From assembly GCF_900091555.1 (NCBI RefSeq), contig NZ_FMCX01000005.1, positions 473,456-537,455 of the forward strand: a stretch of 64,000 nt of DNA. Reading direction: 5' to 3'. The position numbers and the translations under genes were made by a program. The notes below the pieces were generated by a model that was not told where the DNA came from, ran no database searches, and saw nothing but the letters and a program-made list of their open reading frames with translations. Below, piece by piece: positions 1-9,189 of the stretch. This stretch comes from Micromonospora mirobrigensis (GTDB taxonomy: Bacteria > Actinomycetota > Actinomycetes > Mycobacteriales > Micromonosporaceae). Every line of letters starts with the position of its first letter. Position 1 is the first letter of the stretch.

Positions 1-1176
1 CAGGGGGTACGACTGCGGCTGGCCGACGGTCGGGAGCTGGTGGACGGGATGTCGTCCTGGTGGGCGGCGATCCACGGCTACCGCCACCCGGTGCTCGACG
101 CGGCCGTGGTCGACCAGCTCGGCCGGATGAGCCACGTGATGTTCGGCGGGCTCACCCACGAGCCCGCCGTCCGGCTGGCCCGGACCCTGGTCGAGCTGAC
201 CCCGGCGGGCCTGGAGCACGTCTTCCTGGCCGACTCCGGCTCGGTCAGCGTCGAGGTGGCGGTCAAGATGTGCCTGCAGTACCAGCGGGCCGTCGGACGC
301 CCGGAGCGCCGCCGGCTCGGCACCTGGCGGGGTGGCTACCACGGTGACACCTTCCACCCGATGAGCGTCTGTGACCCCGAGGGCGGGATGCACCACCTCT
401 GGGGCGACGTGCTGCCCCGGCAGGTCTTCGCCCCGGTCCCGCCGGGCGGCTTCGACGACGAGCCGGACCCGGCGTACCTGGCGGCGCTGACCGACACGGT
501 GCGCCGGCACGCCGACGAGCTGGCCGCGGTGATCGTCGAGCCGGTGGTGCAGGGCGCCGGCGGGATGCGCTTCCACCACCCGGGATACCTGCGGGCGCTG
601 CGCGAGGTGACCCGGGAACACGGGATCCTGCTGATCTTCGACGAGATCGCCACCGGCTTCGGTCGTACCGGGCGGATGTTCGCCGCCGAGCACGCCGGGG
701 TGACCCCGGACGTGCTCTGCGTGGGCAAGGCGCTGACCGGTGGTTACCTGACCCTGGCGGCCACCCTGTGCGCCCCGGAGGTGGCCGAGGGCATCTCCGC
801 CGGTGGGGTGCTCGCGCACGGCCCGACCTTCATGGGCAACCCGCTGGCCTGCGCGGTCGCCAACGCCTCGCTGGACCTGCTGCGCGCCGGCGACTGGGCG
901 GCCGAGGTGGCCCGGGTGGGCGCCGGGCTGCGGGCCGGTCTGGAGCCGCTGCGTGCGGCCCCCGGGGTCGCCGACGTACGTGTGCTCGGCGCGATCGGGG
1001 TGGTGCAGCTCGACCACGAGGTGGACCTGCCCCGGGCCACGGCCGCCGCGGTGGCCCAGGGGGTCTGGTTGCGCCCCTTCCGGGACCTGGTGTACGCCAT
1101 GCCGCCCTACGTCACCGACGACGCCGACGTGGCCCGGATCGCGGCGGGGATCGCCGCCGCCGTCGAGGCCGGCTGA
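1..1176 (+). CDS. bioA: Adenosylmethionine-8-amino-7-oxononanoate aminotransferase, 5' truncated by the window
   Basis: Class III PLP aminotransferase of biotin synthesis. BioA converts KAPA to DAPA with S-adenosylmethionine as amino donor. The frame is open from base 1, so the first residues lie outside the window; 391 residues are visible. Visible marks are WWAAIHGYRHP near the start, the glycine-rich substrate loop WRGGYHGDT, EPVVQGAGGM, the PLP-ring aspartate in FDEIATGFGRTG, and the Schiff-base lysine in VGKALTGGY. The combination of WWAAIHGY and IATGFGRTG is typical of BioA rather than ArgD or GabT. It ends 47 bases before pyrF. The other biotin genes, if clustered, would lie upstream. 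Confidence 0.9.
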   Translation, partial: QGVRLRLADGRELVDGMSSWWAAIHGYRHPVLDAAVVDQLGRMSHVMFGGLTHEPAVRLARTLVELTPAGLEHVFLADSGSVSVEVAVKMCLQYQRAVGRPERRRLGTWRGGYHGDTFHPMSVCDPEGGMHHLWGDVLPRQVFAPVPPGGFDDEPDPAYLAALTDTVRRHADELAAVIVEPVVQGAGGMRFHHPGYLRALREVTREHGILLIFDEIATGFGRTGRMFAAEHAGVTPDVLCVGKALTGGYLTLAATLCAPEVAEGISAGGVLAHGPTFMGNPLACAVANASLDLLRAGDWAAEVARVGAGLRAGLEPLRAAPGVADVRVLGAIGVVQLDHEVDLPRATAAAVAQGVWLRPFRDLVYAMPPYVTDDADVARIAAGIAAAVEAG

Positions 1177-1223
1177 CCGAGCACCGGCCACCACCGCACC
1201 GCAACGAGGAGTGAGGGACGTTC

Positions 1224-2060
1224 ATGGAGAGTTTCGGGGCCCGGCTGCACCGGGCGGTCACCGAGCGGGGTCCGCTCTGCGTCGGCATCGATCCGCATCC
1301 GGGTCTGCTGGCCCGGTGGGGGCTGACCGACGACGTCCGGGGGCTCGACCGGTTCAGCCGGACGGTGGTCGAGGCGATCGGCGACCGGGTTGCGGTGGTC
1401 AAGCCCCAGTCGGCCTTTTTCGAGCGGTTCGGGGCCCGCGGAGTGGAAATTCTTGAGTCAACTATCCGACAGTTACGCGATGCCGGAGCCCTCGTTCTGC
1501 TTGACGTGAAACGCGGCGACATCGGGTCGACCGTCGCCGCGTACGCCGCCGCGTACCTCGATCCGGCCAGCCCGCTGTACGCCGACGCGGTGACCGCCAG
1601 TCCTTACCTCGGCGTCGGTTCGCTGGCCCCGATGTTCGACCTCGCCGCCACGCACGGCGGCGGCGTCTTCGTCCTGGCGCTCACCTCGAACCCGGAGGGC
1701 GCCGCGGTCCAGCACGCCCGCGCGGCCGACGGACGCACCGTCGCGCAGACCGTCATCGACGAGATCTCGCAGCTCAACCGCGGTGCGGAGCCGCTCGGCA
1801 GCTTCGGTCTGGTGGTCGGTGCGACCATCGGCGACACCGGGCACGACCTCTCCGGGGTGAACGGTCCGCTGCTGGCCCCGGGGCTGGGTGCGCAGGGTGC
1901 GACGGCGGCGGACCTCCGTACCGTCTTCGGCACCAGCCTCTCGTCGGTGCTGCCGTCGTACTCCCGGGAGGTATTGAACGCGGGCCCCGACACCGGTGCC
2001 CTGCGGGCCGCCACGGACCGGGTGCTGGCCGAGTGCCGCGCCGCCGTGACCGCCTCCTGA
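1224..2060 (+). CDS. pyrF: Orotidine 5'-phosphate decarboxylase (actinobacterial type 2)
   Basis: Cytoplasmic enzyme of the last step of UMP synthesis, OMP to UMP plus CO2. The 278-residue length matches the longer type 2 family found in mycobacteria. Visible motifs are CVGIDPHP near residue 20, VVKPQSAFFERFG, and the catalytic LLDVKRGDIGST with its Asp/Lys/Asp network. The ATG is preceded by AGGAGTGAGGG. Odd: bases 1440-1511, just before the catalytic motif, use AT-rich rare codons (GGA, GAA, ATT, CTT, TCA, ACT, CGA, GTT), including one TTA leucine codon at 1473-1475, unlike the GC3-rich rest of the gene. Next comes mihF, as is usual in actinomycetes. Confidence 0.95.
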   Translation: MESFGARLHRAVTERGPLCVGIDPHPGLLARWGLTDDVRGLDRFSRTVVEAIGDRVAVVKPQSAFFERFGARGVEILESTIRQLRDAGALVLLDVKRGDIGSTVAAYAAAYLDPASPLYADAVTASPYLGVGSLAPMFDLAATHGGGVFVLALTSNPEGAAVQHARAADGRTVAQTVIDEISQLNRGAEPLGSFGLVVGATIGDTGHDLSGVNGPLLAPGLGAQGATAADLRTVFGTSLSSVLPSYSREVLNAGPDTGALRAATDRVLAECRAAVTAS

Positions 2061-2239
2061 CTGACTGATGGGTCGGTCACTTTCTGTTGATCATGGCGCG
2101 CCCACGTTGCCGAAAGCTCCGATGACCGCTAGTTTTCCCCGCGCTGGGAACCACGGACCCCTTTGGTTGCCAGCGACACCACGTTTCACAGATGCGGCGG
2201 CGCGTCCGGCCCGTCGCGATAGGGACCTGAGGAGAACTG

Positions 2240-2557
2240 GTGCCGCTCCCGTCACTGACCCCTGAGCAGCGCGCTGCCGCGCTCGAGAAGGCCGCGGAGA
2301 TCCGCAAGGCCCGTGCTGAGCTGAAGGAGCAGCTCAAGCAGGGCAAGACCACCCTGGCCGCCGTCCTGGACCGGGCCGAGTCCGACGACGTCGTCGGCAA
2401 GCTCAAGGTTTCGGCCGTGCTCCAGGCGATGCCGGGTATCGGCAAGATCCGGGCCACCCAGATCATGGAGAAGCTCAAGATCGCCGACAGCCGTCGCCTG
2501 CGTGGCCTGGGCGAGCAGCAGCGCAAGGCGCTGCTTGGAGAGTTCGCCGCCAACTGA
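2240..2557 (+). CDS. mihF: Integration host factor, actinobacterial type (mIHF/sIHF)
   Basis: Small nucleoid-associated DNA-binding protein of 105 residues, unrelated in sequence to proteobacterial IHF. It has the expected layout: a lysine/glutamate-rich N-terminal helix (residues 6-45) followed by a helix-two-turns-helix domain with the conserved VSAVLQAMPGIGKIRATQIM and a basic tail ending RKALLGEF. The GTG start follows GAGGAGAACTG. In actinobacteria this gene stands immediately upstream of gmk, and a gmk-like gene follows here after 26 bases. The 179-base gap from pyrF should hold its promoter; I could not assign it confidently. Confidence 0.95.
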   Translation: MPLPSLTPEQRAAALEKAAEIRKARAELKEQLKQGKTTLAAVLDRAESDDVVGKLKVSAVLQAMPGIGKIRATQIMEKLKIADSRRLRGLGEQQRKALLGEFAAN

Positions 2558-2583
2558 GCTGCGGCTACGTGTAGAAACAAGCA

Positions 2584-3117
2584 GTGAGCACGGATGGTGG
2601 GGCGCGCCCGGCGGCTCGGCTCACCGTCCTGAGCGGACCGTCAGGTACGGGTCGGGACGGTGTGGTCGGGTTGGTCCGGGCGCGTCTGCCGTCGGTGTGG
2701 GTGCCGGTGCCGGCCACCACCCGGCCGGCCGGCCCCGGCGAGTCCGAGGGCGTGGACCGGCACTTCGTCGACGCGCGCGACTTCGACCGGATGGTCGCCG
2801 CCGGGCAGCTGCTGGAGTGGACCCGGATCGGGCCGTACCGCCGGGGCGTGCCCCGGGAGCCGGTGCGGAGCCGGCTGGCCGCCGGGCAGCCGGTGCTGCT
2901 GCCGCTCGACCTTCCCGGCGCGCTGGCGCTGCGCGCGGCGGTGCCCGACGCCCGGCTGATCCTGCTCCTGCCCCCCGGGCACCGGCCGGACCCGACGGTC
3001 ACGGCCGCCGCCGCACACACCGTCCGTCACGACCACACCGGGCGGGCCGTTGCCGAGCTGGTAGGCTTGCTCGGTTATTCCTTGCTGGCCCCGGCCCAGC
3101 CGCCGTCGCGCGGTTGA
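2584..3117 (+). CDS. Guanylate-kinase-like protein with degenerate active site
   Basis: It sits where actinobacteria carry gmk, between mihF and rpoZ, and has the Gmk fold signature: LTVLSGPSG near residue 15, a TTRP segment, HFVDARDFDRMVAAGQLLEW, and a LDLPGALALR segment replacing the usual IDxQGA. Yet key residues are lost. The P-loop reads GPSGTGRD, so the Walker A lysine is Arg and the next Ser/Thr is Asp. The second GMP-binding arginine of TTRPxRxGE is Gly. The GNxYGT motif is GPYRRGV. The arginine-rich lid that normally follows the LIFLxPPS strand is absent, leaving 177 residues against about 190-210. It may be a dead or repurposed paralogue, perhaps GMP- or (p)ppGpp-sensing. If so, a second, intact gmk should exist elsewhere. 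Confidence 0.75.
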   Translation: MSTDGGARPAARLTVLSGPSGTGRDGVVGLVRARLPSVWVPVPATTRPAGPGESEGVDRHFVDARDFDRMVAAGQLLEWTRIGPYRRGVPREPVRSRLAAGQPVLLPLDLPGALALRAAVPDARLILLLPPGHRPDPTVTAAAAHTVRHDHTGRAVAELVGLLGYSLLAPAQPPSRG

Positions 3118-3166
3118 AGGGATCGGGCCGCGTTCGCGCGGTTACTTCAGACGCAGAGGTTCATTC

Positions 3167-3430
3167 GTGGGATCCATCGCCAACCCCGAAGGCATCACCA
3201 ACCCGCCGATCGACGAGCTCCTCGAGAAGACCACCTCGAAGTACGCGCTGGTCATCTTCGCCGCCAAGCGCGCCCGCCAGGTCAACGCCTACTACAGCCA
3301 GCTCGGTGAGGGCCTGCTGGAGTACGTCGGCCCGCTGGTGGAGACCACCCCGCAGGAGAAGCCGCTCTCGATCGCCATGCGGGAGATCAACGCCGGTCTG
3401 CTCACCGCCGAGCCGACCGACCAGCCGTAA
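3167..3430 (+). CDS. rpoZ: RNA polymerase omega subunit
   Basis: An 87-residue omega subunit that helps assembly and stability of RNA polymerase by latching onto beta'. The conserved core is visible: NPPIDELLEKTTSKYALVI, AAKRARQVNAYY, then LEYVGPLV and KPLSIAMREINAGLL near the C-terminus. The start is GTG, with a weak CAGAGG-type ribosome site 6-10 bases upstream. Only 15 bases separate it from coaBC, so the two are probably cotranscribed. The order gmk-rpoZ-coaBC-metK-priA is a standard actinobacterial arrangement. Confidence 0.96.
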   Translation: MGSIANPEGITNPPIDELLEKTTSKYALVIFAAKRARQVNAYYSQLGEGLLEYVGPLVETTPQEKPLSIAMREINAGLLTAEPTDQP

Positions 3431-3445
3431 CCCGCCCGCGCGTCG

Positions 3446-4690
3446 ATGTCCGCCGAGATCGTCCTCGGGGTCGGCGGCGGCATCGCCGCCTACAAGGCGT
3501 GTGAGCTGCTGCGGCTCTTCACCGAGTCGGGCCACCGCGTCCGGGTCGTGCCGACCGCGTCGGCGCTGCGCTTCGTCGGAGCGCCGACCTGGGCGGCGCT
3601 GAGCGGCCAGCCGGTCGCCGACGACGTCTGGTCCGACGCGCACGAGGTGCCGCACGTCCGGCTGGGCCGGCGGGCCGACCTGGTGGTCGTCGCGCCGGCC
3701 ACCGCGGACCTGCTCGCCAAGGCCGCCACCGGTCTCGCCGACGACCTGCTCACCAACACGCTGCTGACGGCCCGCTGCCCGGTGGTGCTCGCCCCGGCCA
3801 TGCACACCGAGATGTGGGAGCACCCGGCGACCGTGGCCAACGTGGCCACGCTGCGCGCCCGCGGCGTACGCGTCATCGAGCCGGCCGTCGGCCGGTTGAC
3901 CGGCGCGGACACCGGCAAGGGCCGGCTGCCCGACCCGGCCGAGATCTTCGCGGTGGCCCGGCGGGCGCTGCGCCGCGGTCTCGACGCCCCGGCCGACCTC
4001 ACCGGCCGGTACGTGGTGGTCACCGCCGGCGGCACCCGCGAGCCGCTCGACCCGGTCCGCTTCCTCGGCAACCGCTCCTCCGGCAAGCAGGGCTACGCCT
4101 TCGCCCGCACGGCCGTCGCCCGCGGCGCCCGGGTCACCCTGGTCTCGGCGAACGTCGCCCTGGCCGACCCGGCCGGCGCCGACGTGGTCCGGGTCGGCAC
4201 CACCGAGGAGCTGCGCAGGGCCACCCTGGAGGCGGCCGACGGCGCGGACGTCGTGGTGATGGCGGCGGCGCCGGCCGACTTCCGACCGGCAAGCTACGCG
4301 ACCGGGAAGATCAAGAAGGCGGAGGACGGCAGCGCGCCCACCATCGAGCTGGTCACCAACCCGGACATCGCCGCCGAGCTGGGCCGTCGCCGCCGGCCGG
4401 AGCAGGTCCTGGTGGTGTTCGCCGCCGAGACCGGCGACGCCGAGGCCAACGGCCGCGCCAAGCTCGCCCGCAAGCGGGCCGACCTGATCGTCGTCAACGA
4501 GGTCGGGGTGGACAAGGTCTTCGGCGCCGAGACCAACGCGGCGACCGTCATCGGCGCGGACGGCTCGGTGCACCGGCTGCCCGAGCAGGCCAAGGAGGAC
4601 CTGGCCGACGGCGTCTGGGACCTCGTGGCGACCCGGCTGGCGCAACCGTCCCAGAACCCGGGGGACTCGCCGTTCCACGAGTCACCCTAG
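3446..4690 (+). CDS. coaBC: Bifunctional phosphopantothenoylcysteine decarboxylase / phosphopantothenate-cysteine ligase
   Basis: Two consecutive steps of coenzyme A synthesis in one 414-residue protein. The N-terminal flavin-dependent CoaC half (about 1-185) has GVGGGIAAYKACELLR, the conserved histidine region EVPHVRLGRRADLVVVAPATA, and the MHTEMWEHPA segment. The C-terminal CoaB half (about 190-410) has TAGGTREPLDPVRFLGNRSSGKQG, the KIKK lysine motif near residue 288, and NPDIAAELG. Length and order are normal. The ATG lies 15 bases after rpoZ; metK follows after about 60 bases and has its own AGGAG site. Confidence 0.95.
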   Translation: MSAEIVLGVGGGIAAYKACELLRLFTESGHRVRVVPTASALRFVGAPTWAALSGQPVADDVWSDAHEVPHVRLGRRADLVVVAPATADLLAKAATGLADDLLTNTLLTARCPVVLAPAMHTEMWEHPATVANVATLRARGVRVIEPAVGRLTGADTGKGRLPDPAEIFAVARRALRRGLDAPADLTGRYVVVTAGGTREPLDPVRFLGNRSSGKQGYAFARTAVARGARVTLVSANVALADPAGADVVRVGTTEELRRATLEAADGADVVVMAAAPADFRPASYATGKIKKAEDGSAPTIELVTNPDIAAELGRRRRPEQVLVVFAAETGDAEANGRAKLARKRADLIVVNEVGVDKVFGAETNAATVIGADGSVHRLPEQAKEDLADGVWDLVATRLAQPSQNPGDSPFHESP

Positions 4691-4752
4691 AACCTGGTGA
4701 CTAAACTGCCGCCGAGCGACCGTTCAAGAGTTTCCACATGTTTAGGAGTGCC

Positions 4753-5943
<1,191 letters not shown>

Positions 5944-6002
5944 CCGGCGCCAGGCACAGCGACCGGCGACCCGCGGACGGGTCGCCGGTCGCTCGCGTCT
6001 GC

Positions 6003-7913
6003 GTGGACGTGCCCCTGGCCCACCTGGACCGGCCCTTCGACTACCTGGTCCCCGCCGAGCTGGACGGGACCGCCGTCGCCGGGGTCCGGGTGAAGGTGCG
6101 CTTCGCCGGGCAGCTGGTCGACGGCTGGCTGCTGGAGCGGGTCGCCGAGTCCGACCACCCCCGCCTGTCGTACCTGGAGAAGGTCGTCTCACCCGAGCCG
6201 GTGCTCGCCCCGGAGATCGCCGCGCTGGCCCGGGCGGTCGCCGACCGGTACGCCGGCAGCCTCGCCGACGTGCTGCGGCTGGCCGTACCGCCCCGGCACG
6301 CCCGGGTCGAGAAGGAGCCCCGCGCCGACGACGACCGGCCGGCCCCGTTCGACGGACCCGTCGGGCCGCGCGGTTGGGGGGACTACCCGGCGGGGCCGGC
6401 GTACCTGCGGGCGCTCACCGAGGGCCGGGCCCCGCGCGCCGTCTGGTCGGCCCTGGCCGGCGAGGACTGGGCCGCCCGGTACGCCGACGCGGTGGCCGCC
6501 ACCGTCGCCGGTGGCCGGGGCGCGGTCGTGGTGGTCGCCGACAACCGGGACCTGGACCGGCTCGACACCGCGCTGACCGCCGCGCTGGGCCCGGGGCGGC
6601 ACGCCTGCCTCTCCGCCGCCCTCGGTCCGGCCCGCCGCTACCGGGCCTTCCTCGCCGCCCGTCGCGGCGACGTGCCGGTGGTGATCGGCACCCGGGCGGC
6701 GATGTTCGCCCCGGTGGACCGGCTGGGCCTGGTGGCCGTCTGGGACGACGGCGACGACCTGCACGCCGAGCCGCGCGCCCCCTACCCGCACGCCCGGGAG
6801 GTGCTGCTCACCCGGGCCCAGCTCGCCGAGGCCGGCGCCCTGGTCGGCGGGTACGCCCGCACCGCCGAGGCGCAACTGCTGGTGGAGACCGGCTGGGCGC
6901 GGGAGGTGGTCGCCGACCGGGCGACCGTGCGGGCGCGTACCCCGGCCATCGCGCCGACCGGCGACGACCCGCAGCTGGCCCGCGACCCGGGCGCGGCGAC
7001 CGCCCGGTTGCCCAGCCTGGCCTGGACCGCGGCCCGGGACACCCTGCGCGCGGACGCCCCGGTGCTGGTCCAGGTGCCCCGCCGCGGCTACCTGCCCTCG
7101 GTCTCCTGCGCGGACTGCCGCACCCCGGCCCGCTGCCCGCACTGCGCCGGCCCCCTGGCCCTGCGCTCGCACGACGCCCCGCCGGCCTGCCGCTGGTGCG
7201 GCCGGGTCGCCGCCGCCTACGCCTGCCCGGAGTGCGGCGGCCGGCGGCTGCGCGCGGCGGTGACCGGCGCCCGGCGCACCGCCGAGGAGCTGGGTCGGGC
7301 CTTCCCCGGTGTGCCGGTGCGCACCTCGGGGCGGGAGGAGGTGCTGGCCACCGTGCCGGGCGGCGCCGGGCTGGTGATCGCCACCCCGGGCGCGGAGCCG
7401 GTGGCCGAGGGCGGGTACGGCGCGGTGCTGCTGCTCGACTCGTGGGCCCTGCTCACCCGGGCCGACCTGCGGGCCGGGGAGGAGGCGCTGCGGCGCTGGC
7501 TGGCCGCCGCGGCGCTGGCCCGCCCCGCCCCGGCGGGCGGCCGGGTGGTGGTGGTCGCCGACGGCGCGCTCGCCCCGGTGCAGGCGCTGCTGCGCTGGGA
7601 CGCCGCCTGGTTCGCCGCCCGGGAGCTGGCCGAGCGGCGGGAGCTGGGCTTTCCCCCGGCGGTGAAGATGGCCAGCGTCACCGGGGTCGCCGACGCGGTG
7701 GCCGACCTGCTCGCCGGCGCGCCGCTGCCCGAGGAGGCGGAGCTGCTCGGCCCGGTGCCGGCCGACGACGACCGGGAACGGATGCTGGTCCGGGTGCCCC
7801 GGGCCCGGGCCGCCGCGCTGGCCGAGGCCCTGCACGCGGCGGCCGGCCGGCGCAGCGCCCGCAAGGCCGCCGAACCGGTCCGCCTCCAGGTCGACCCGCT
7901 CAGCCTCTTCTGA
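6003..7913 (+). CDS. priA: Replication restart protein PriA, actinobacterial helicase-deficient type
   Basis: Primosomal protein N' homologue that recognises stalled forks. The DNA-binding N-domain (VPLAHLDRPFDYLVP) and the zinc cluster (CADC, CPHC, CRWC, CPEC, around residues 370-415) are intact. The ATPase motifs are not: where GxTGSGKTEVY is expected there is SALAGEDWAARYADAV, and DEEH is replaced by WDDGDD. Loss of helicase motifs is a known trait of actinobacterial PriA. The start is unsettled. Homology seems to begin 6-8 codons earlier (SPVARVCVDV), but no ATG or GTG lies between the metK stop and 6003; only a CTG at 5940 overlapping the metK stop is available. The true start may therefore be non-canonical. 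Confidence 0.85.
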   Translation: MDVPLAHLDRPFDYLVPAELDGTAVAGVRVKVRFAGQLVDGWLLERVAESDHPRLSYLEKVVSPEPVLAPEIAALARAVADRYAGSLADVLRLAVPPRHARVEKEPRADDDRPAPFDGPVGPRGWGDYPAGPAYLRALTEGRAPRAVWSALAGEDWAARYADAVAATVAGGRGAVVVVADNRDLDRLDTALTAALGPGRHACLSAALGPARRYRAFLAARRGDVPVVIGTRAAMFAPVDRLGLVAVWDDGDDLHAEPRAPYPHAREVLLTRAQLAEAGALVGGYARTAEAQLLVETGWAREVVADRATVRARTPAIAPTGDDPQLARDPGAATARLPSLAWTAARDTLRADAPVLVQVPRRGYLPSVSCADCRTPARCPHCAGPLALRSHDAPPACRWCGRVAAAYACPECGGRRLRAAVTGARRTAEELGRAFPGVPVRTSGREEVLATVPGGAGLVIATPGAEPVAEGGYGAVLLLDSWALLTRADLRAGEEALRRWLAAAALARPAPAGGRVVVVADGALAPVQALLRWDAAWFAARELAERRELGFPPAVKMASVTGVADAVADLLAGAPLPEEAELLGPVPADDDRERMLVRVPRARAAALAEALHAAAGRRSARKAAEPVRLQVDPLSLF

Positions 7914-8126
7914 GCCCCGCCCCGGTCACCCAGCGTGATGCGTTTCGGGGCTTCTGCGGGACTTTGCCCAGCTGGCGGGGTCGACGCCGGACACCGTGTG
8001 CGGCTGGGGCGGGGGCCGAAGGTGATAGCATCGCCCGTCATGCCCGGGCGCGACGAGGGCGCAGGCCCGTCGGTTCGACGCCAAGTCGATGATGTCAGTC
8101 AGCCGGTGATCAGGGGTGGACCAGTC

Positions 8127-9107
8127 GTGACCGTTCGTCAATCGATCGTCTTCAACGGTGACCTCGGCAGCGGAAAGAGCACCGTCTCCGTCGAGATCGC
8201 CAAGCGGCTGGGGATGCGCCGGGTCAGCGTGGGCGACCTCTACCGGCAGATGGCCCAGGAGCGGCAGATGACCGCCCTCCAGCTCAACCTGCACGCCGAG
8301 CTGGACCAGGCCGTCGACGGCTACGTCGACCAGCTCCAGCGGGACATCGCCGCCTCCGGCGAACCGCTGGTGATGGACTCCCGACTGGCCTGGCACTTCT
8401 TCACCCATGCGCTCAAGGTGCACATGATCACCGAGCCCGCCGAGGCGGCCCGCCGGGTGCTGCTCGGCCGCTCCGGGCCGGCCGAGAGCTACACCTCCCT
8501 GGAGGAGGCGAAGGCCAAGCTCCAGGAGCGCAGCGAGAGCGAGCGCAACCGGTTCATCGTCCGCTACGGCGTCGACAAGGCCCGGCTGCGCAACTACGAC
8601 CTGGTCTGCGACAGCACCCGGGCCACCCCGGAGCAGGTGATCCAGCACGTCGTCGACGCGTACGAGGGCCGGCTCGGGGCGGACGTGCTGCGCGACGCGC
8701 CCCCGCTGCTGCTGCTCGACCCGGCCCGGATCTACCCGACCGAGGACATCACCACGCTGCGCGGGCTCTGGGACTCGGAGTTCGTCGGTGAGGTCGCCGA
8801 GGGCGGCGACGAGGCCCTGGAGCCGTTGCGGATCGGCTACACCGGCGAGTACTTCTTCGTCGTCGACGGCCACCGGCGGCTCAGCGCCGCCCTCCAGAGC
8901 GGCTTCCCGCTGGTCCCGGCGCAGCTGGTGGCCGAGGCGGACGAGCCGGTGGTCGGCGGGATGAGCGCGGTGGAGTACTTCACCGCCCAGGTCCGCCCCG
9001 GCACCGTGCACGACTGGGCCGCCGCGCACGGCACGCACCTGCCGCTGCCCGCGCACGCCCTGCTCGCCGGGGACGCGGTCCTCGCCGGGGAACCGGGCGG
9101 CGTCTGA
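8127..9107 (+). CDS. Cytidylate-kinase-like P-loop protein fused to a ParB/Srx-like domain
   Basis: A 326-residue protein with two parts. Residues 1-185 form a small P-loop kinase: IVFNGDLGSGKSTVSVEIAKRLG (Walker A), a VSVGDLYRQMA acceptor-site helix and MDSRLAWHFF, resembling the cytidylate kinase-2 group. Residues about 195-290 look like a ParB N-terminal/sulfiredoxin-like fold: LLDPARIYPTEDI, then VVDGHRRLSAALQSGFPLVPAQLV, where DGHRRLSAA matches the ParB ERRxRAA box. The start is GTG 8127, because the kinase begins there and GGTGGA lies six bases upstream; the longer open frame is not supported. It stands alone after priA. Substrate unknown. Confidence 0.7.
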   Translation: MTVRQSIVFNGDLGSGKSTVSVEIAKRLGMRRVSVGDLYRQMAQERQMTALQLNLHAELDQAVDGYVDQLQRDIAASGEPLVMDSRLAWHFFTHALKVHMITEPAEAARRVLLGRSGPAESYTSLEEAKAKLQERSESERNRFIVRYGVDKARLRNYDLVCDSTRATPEQVIQHVVDAYEGRLGADVLRDAPPLLLLDPARIYPTEDITTLRGLWDSEFVGEVAEGGDEALEPLRIGYTGEYFFVVDGHRRLSAALQSGFPLVPAQLVAEADEPVVGGMSAVEYFTAQVRPGTVHDWAAAHGTHLPLPAHALLAGDAVLAGEPGGV

Positions 9108-9189
9108 GCCGCAGCGGCGGCACGGGATCGCCGGATCGAGCGAACCGGAGCATGATGGGGGTTCGGGTCCGATTCCGGGGAGGCCGACC

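Noticed and set aside
4738..4752. ATG 4738 as metK start
   Set aside because: No ribosome site, and it adds FRSA before the conserved TRLFTSESV; GTG 4753 has AGGAG upstream.
6003..7913. PriA as an active helicase or as a broken gene
   Set aside because: The ATPase motifs are absent, but this is a known feature of actinobacterial PriA; zinc cysteines and DNA-binding parts are intact, so it is not a pseudogene.
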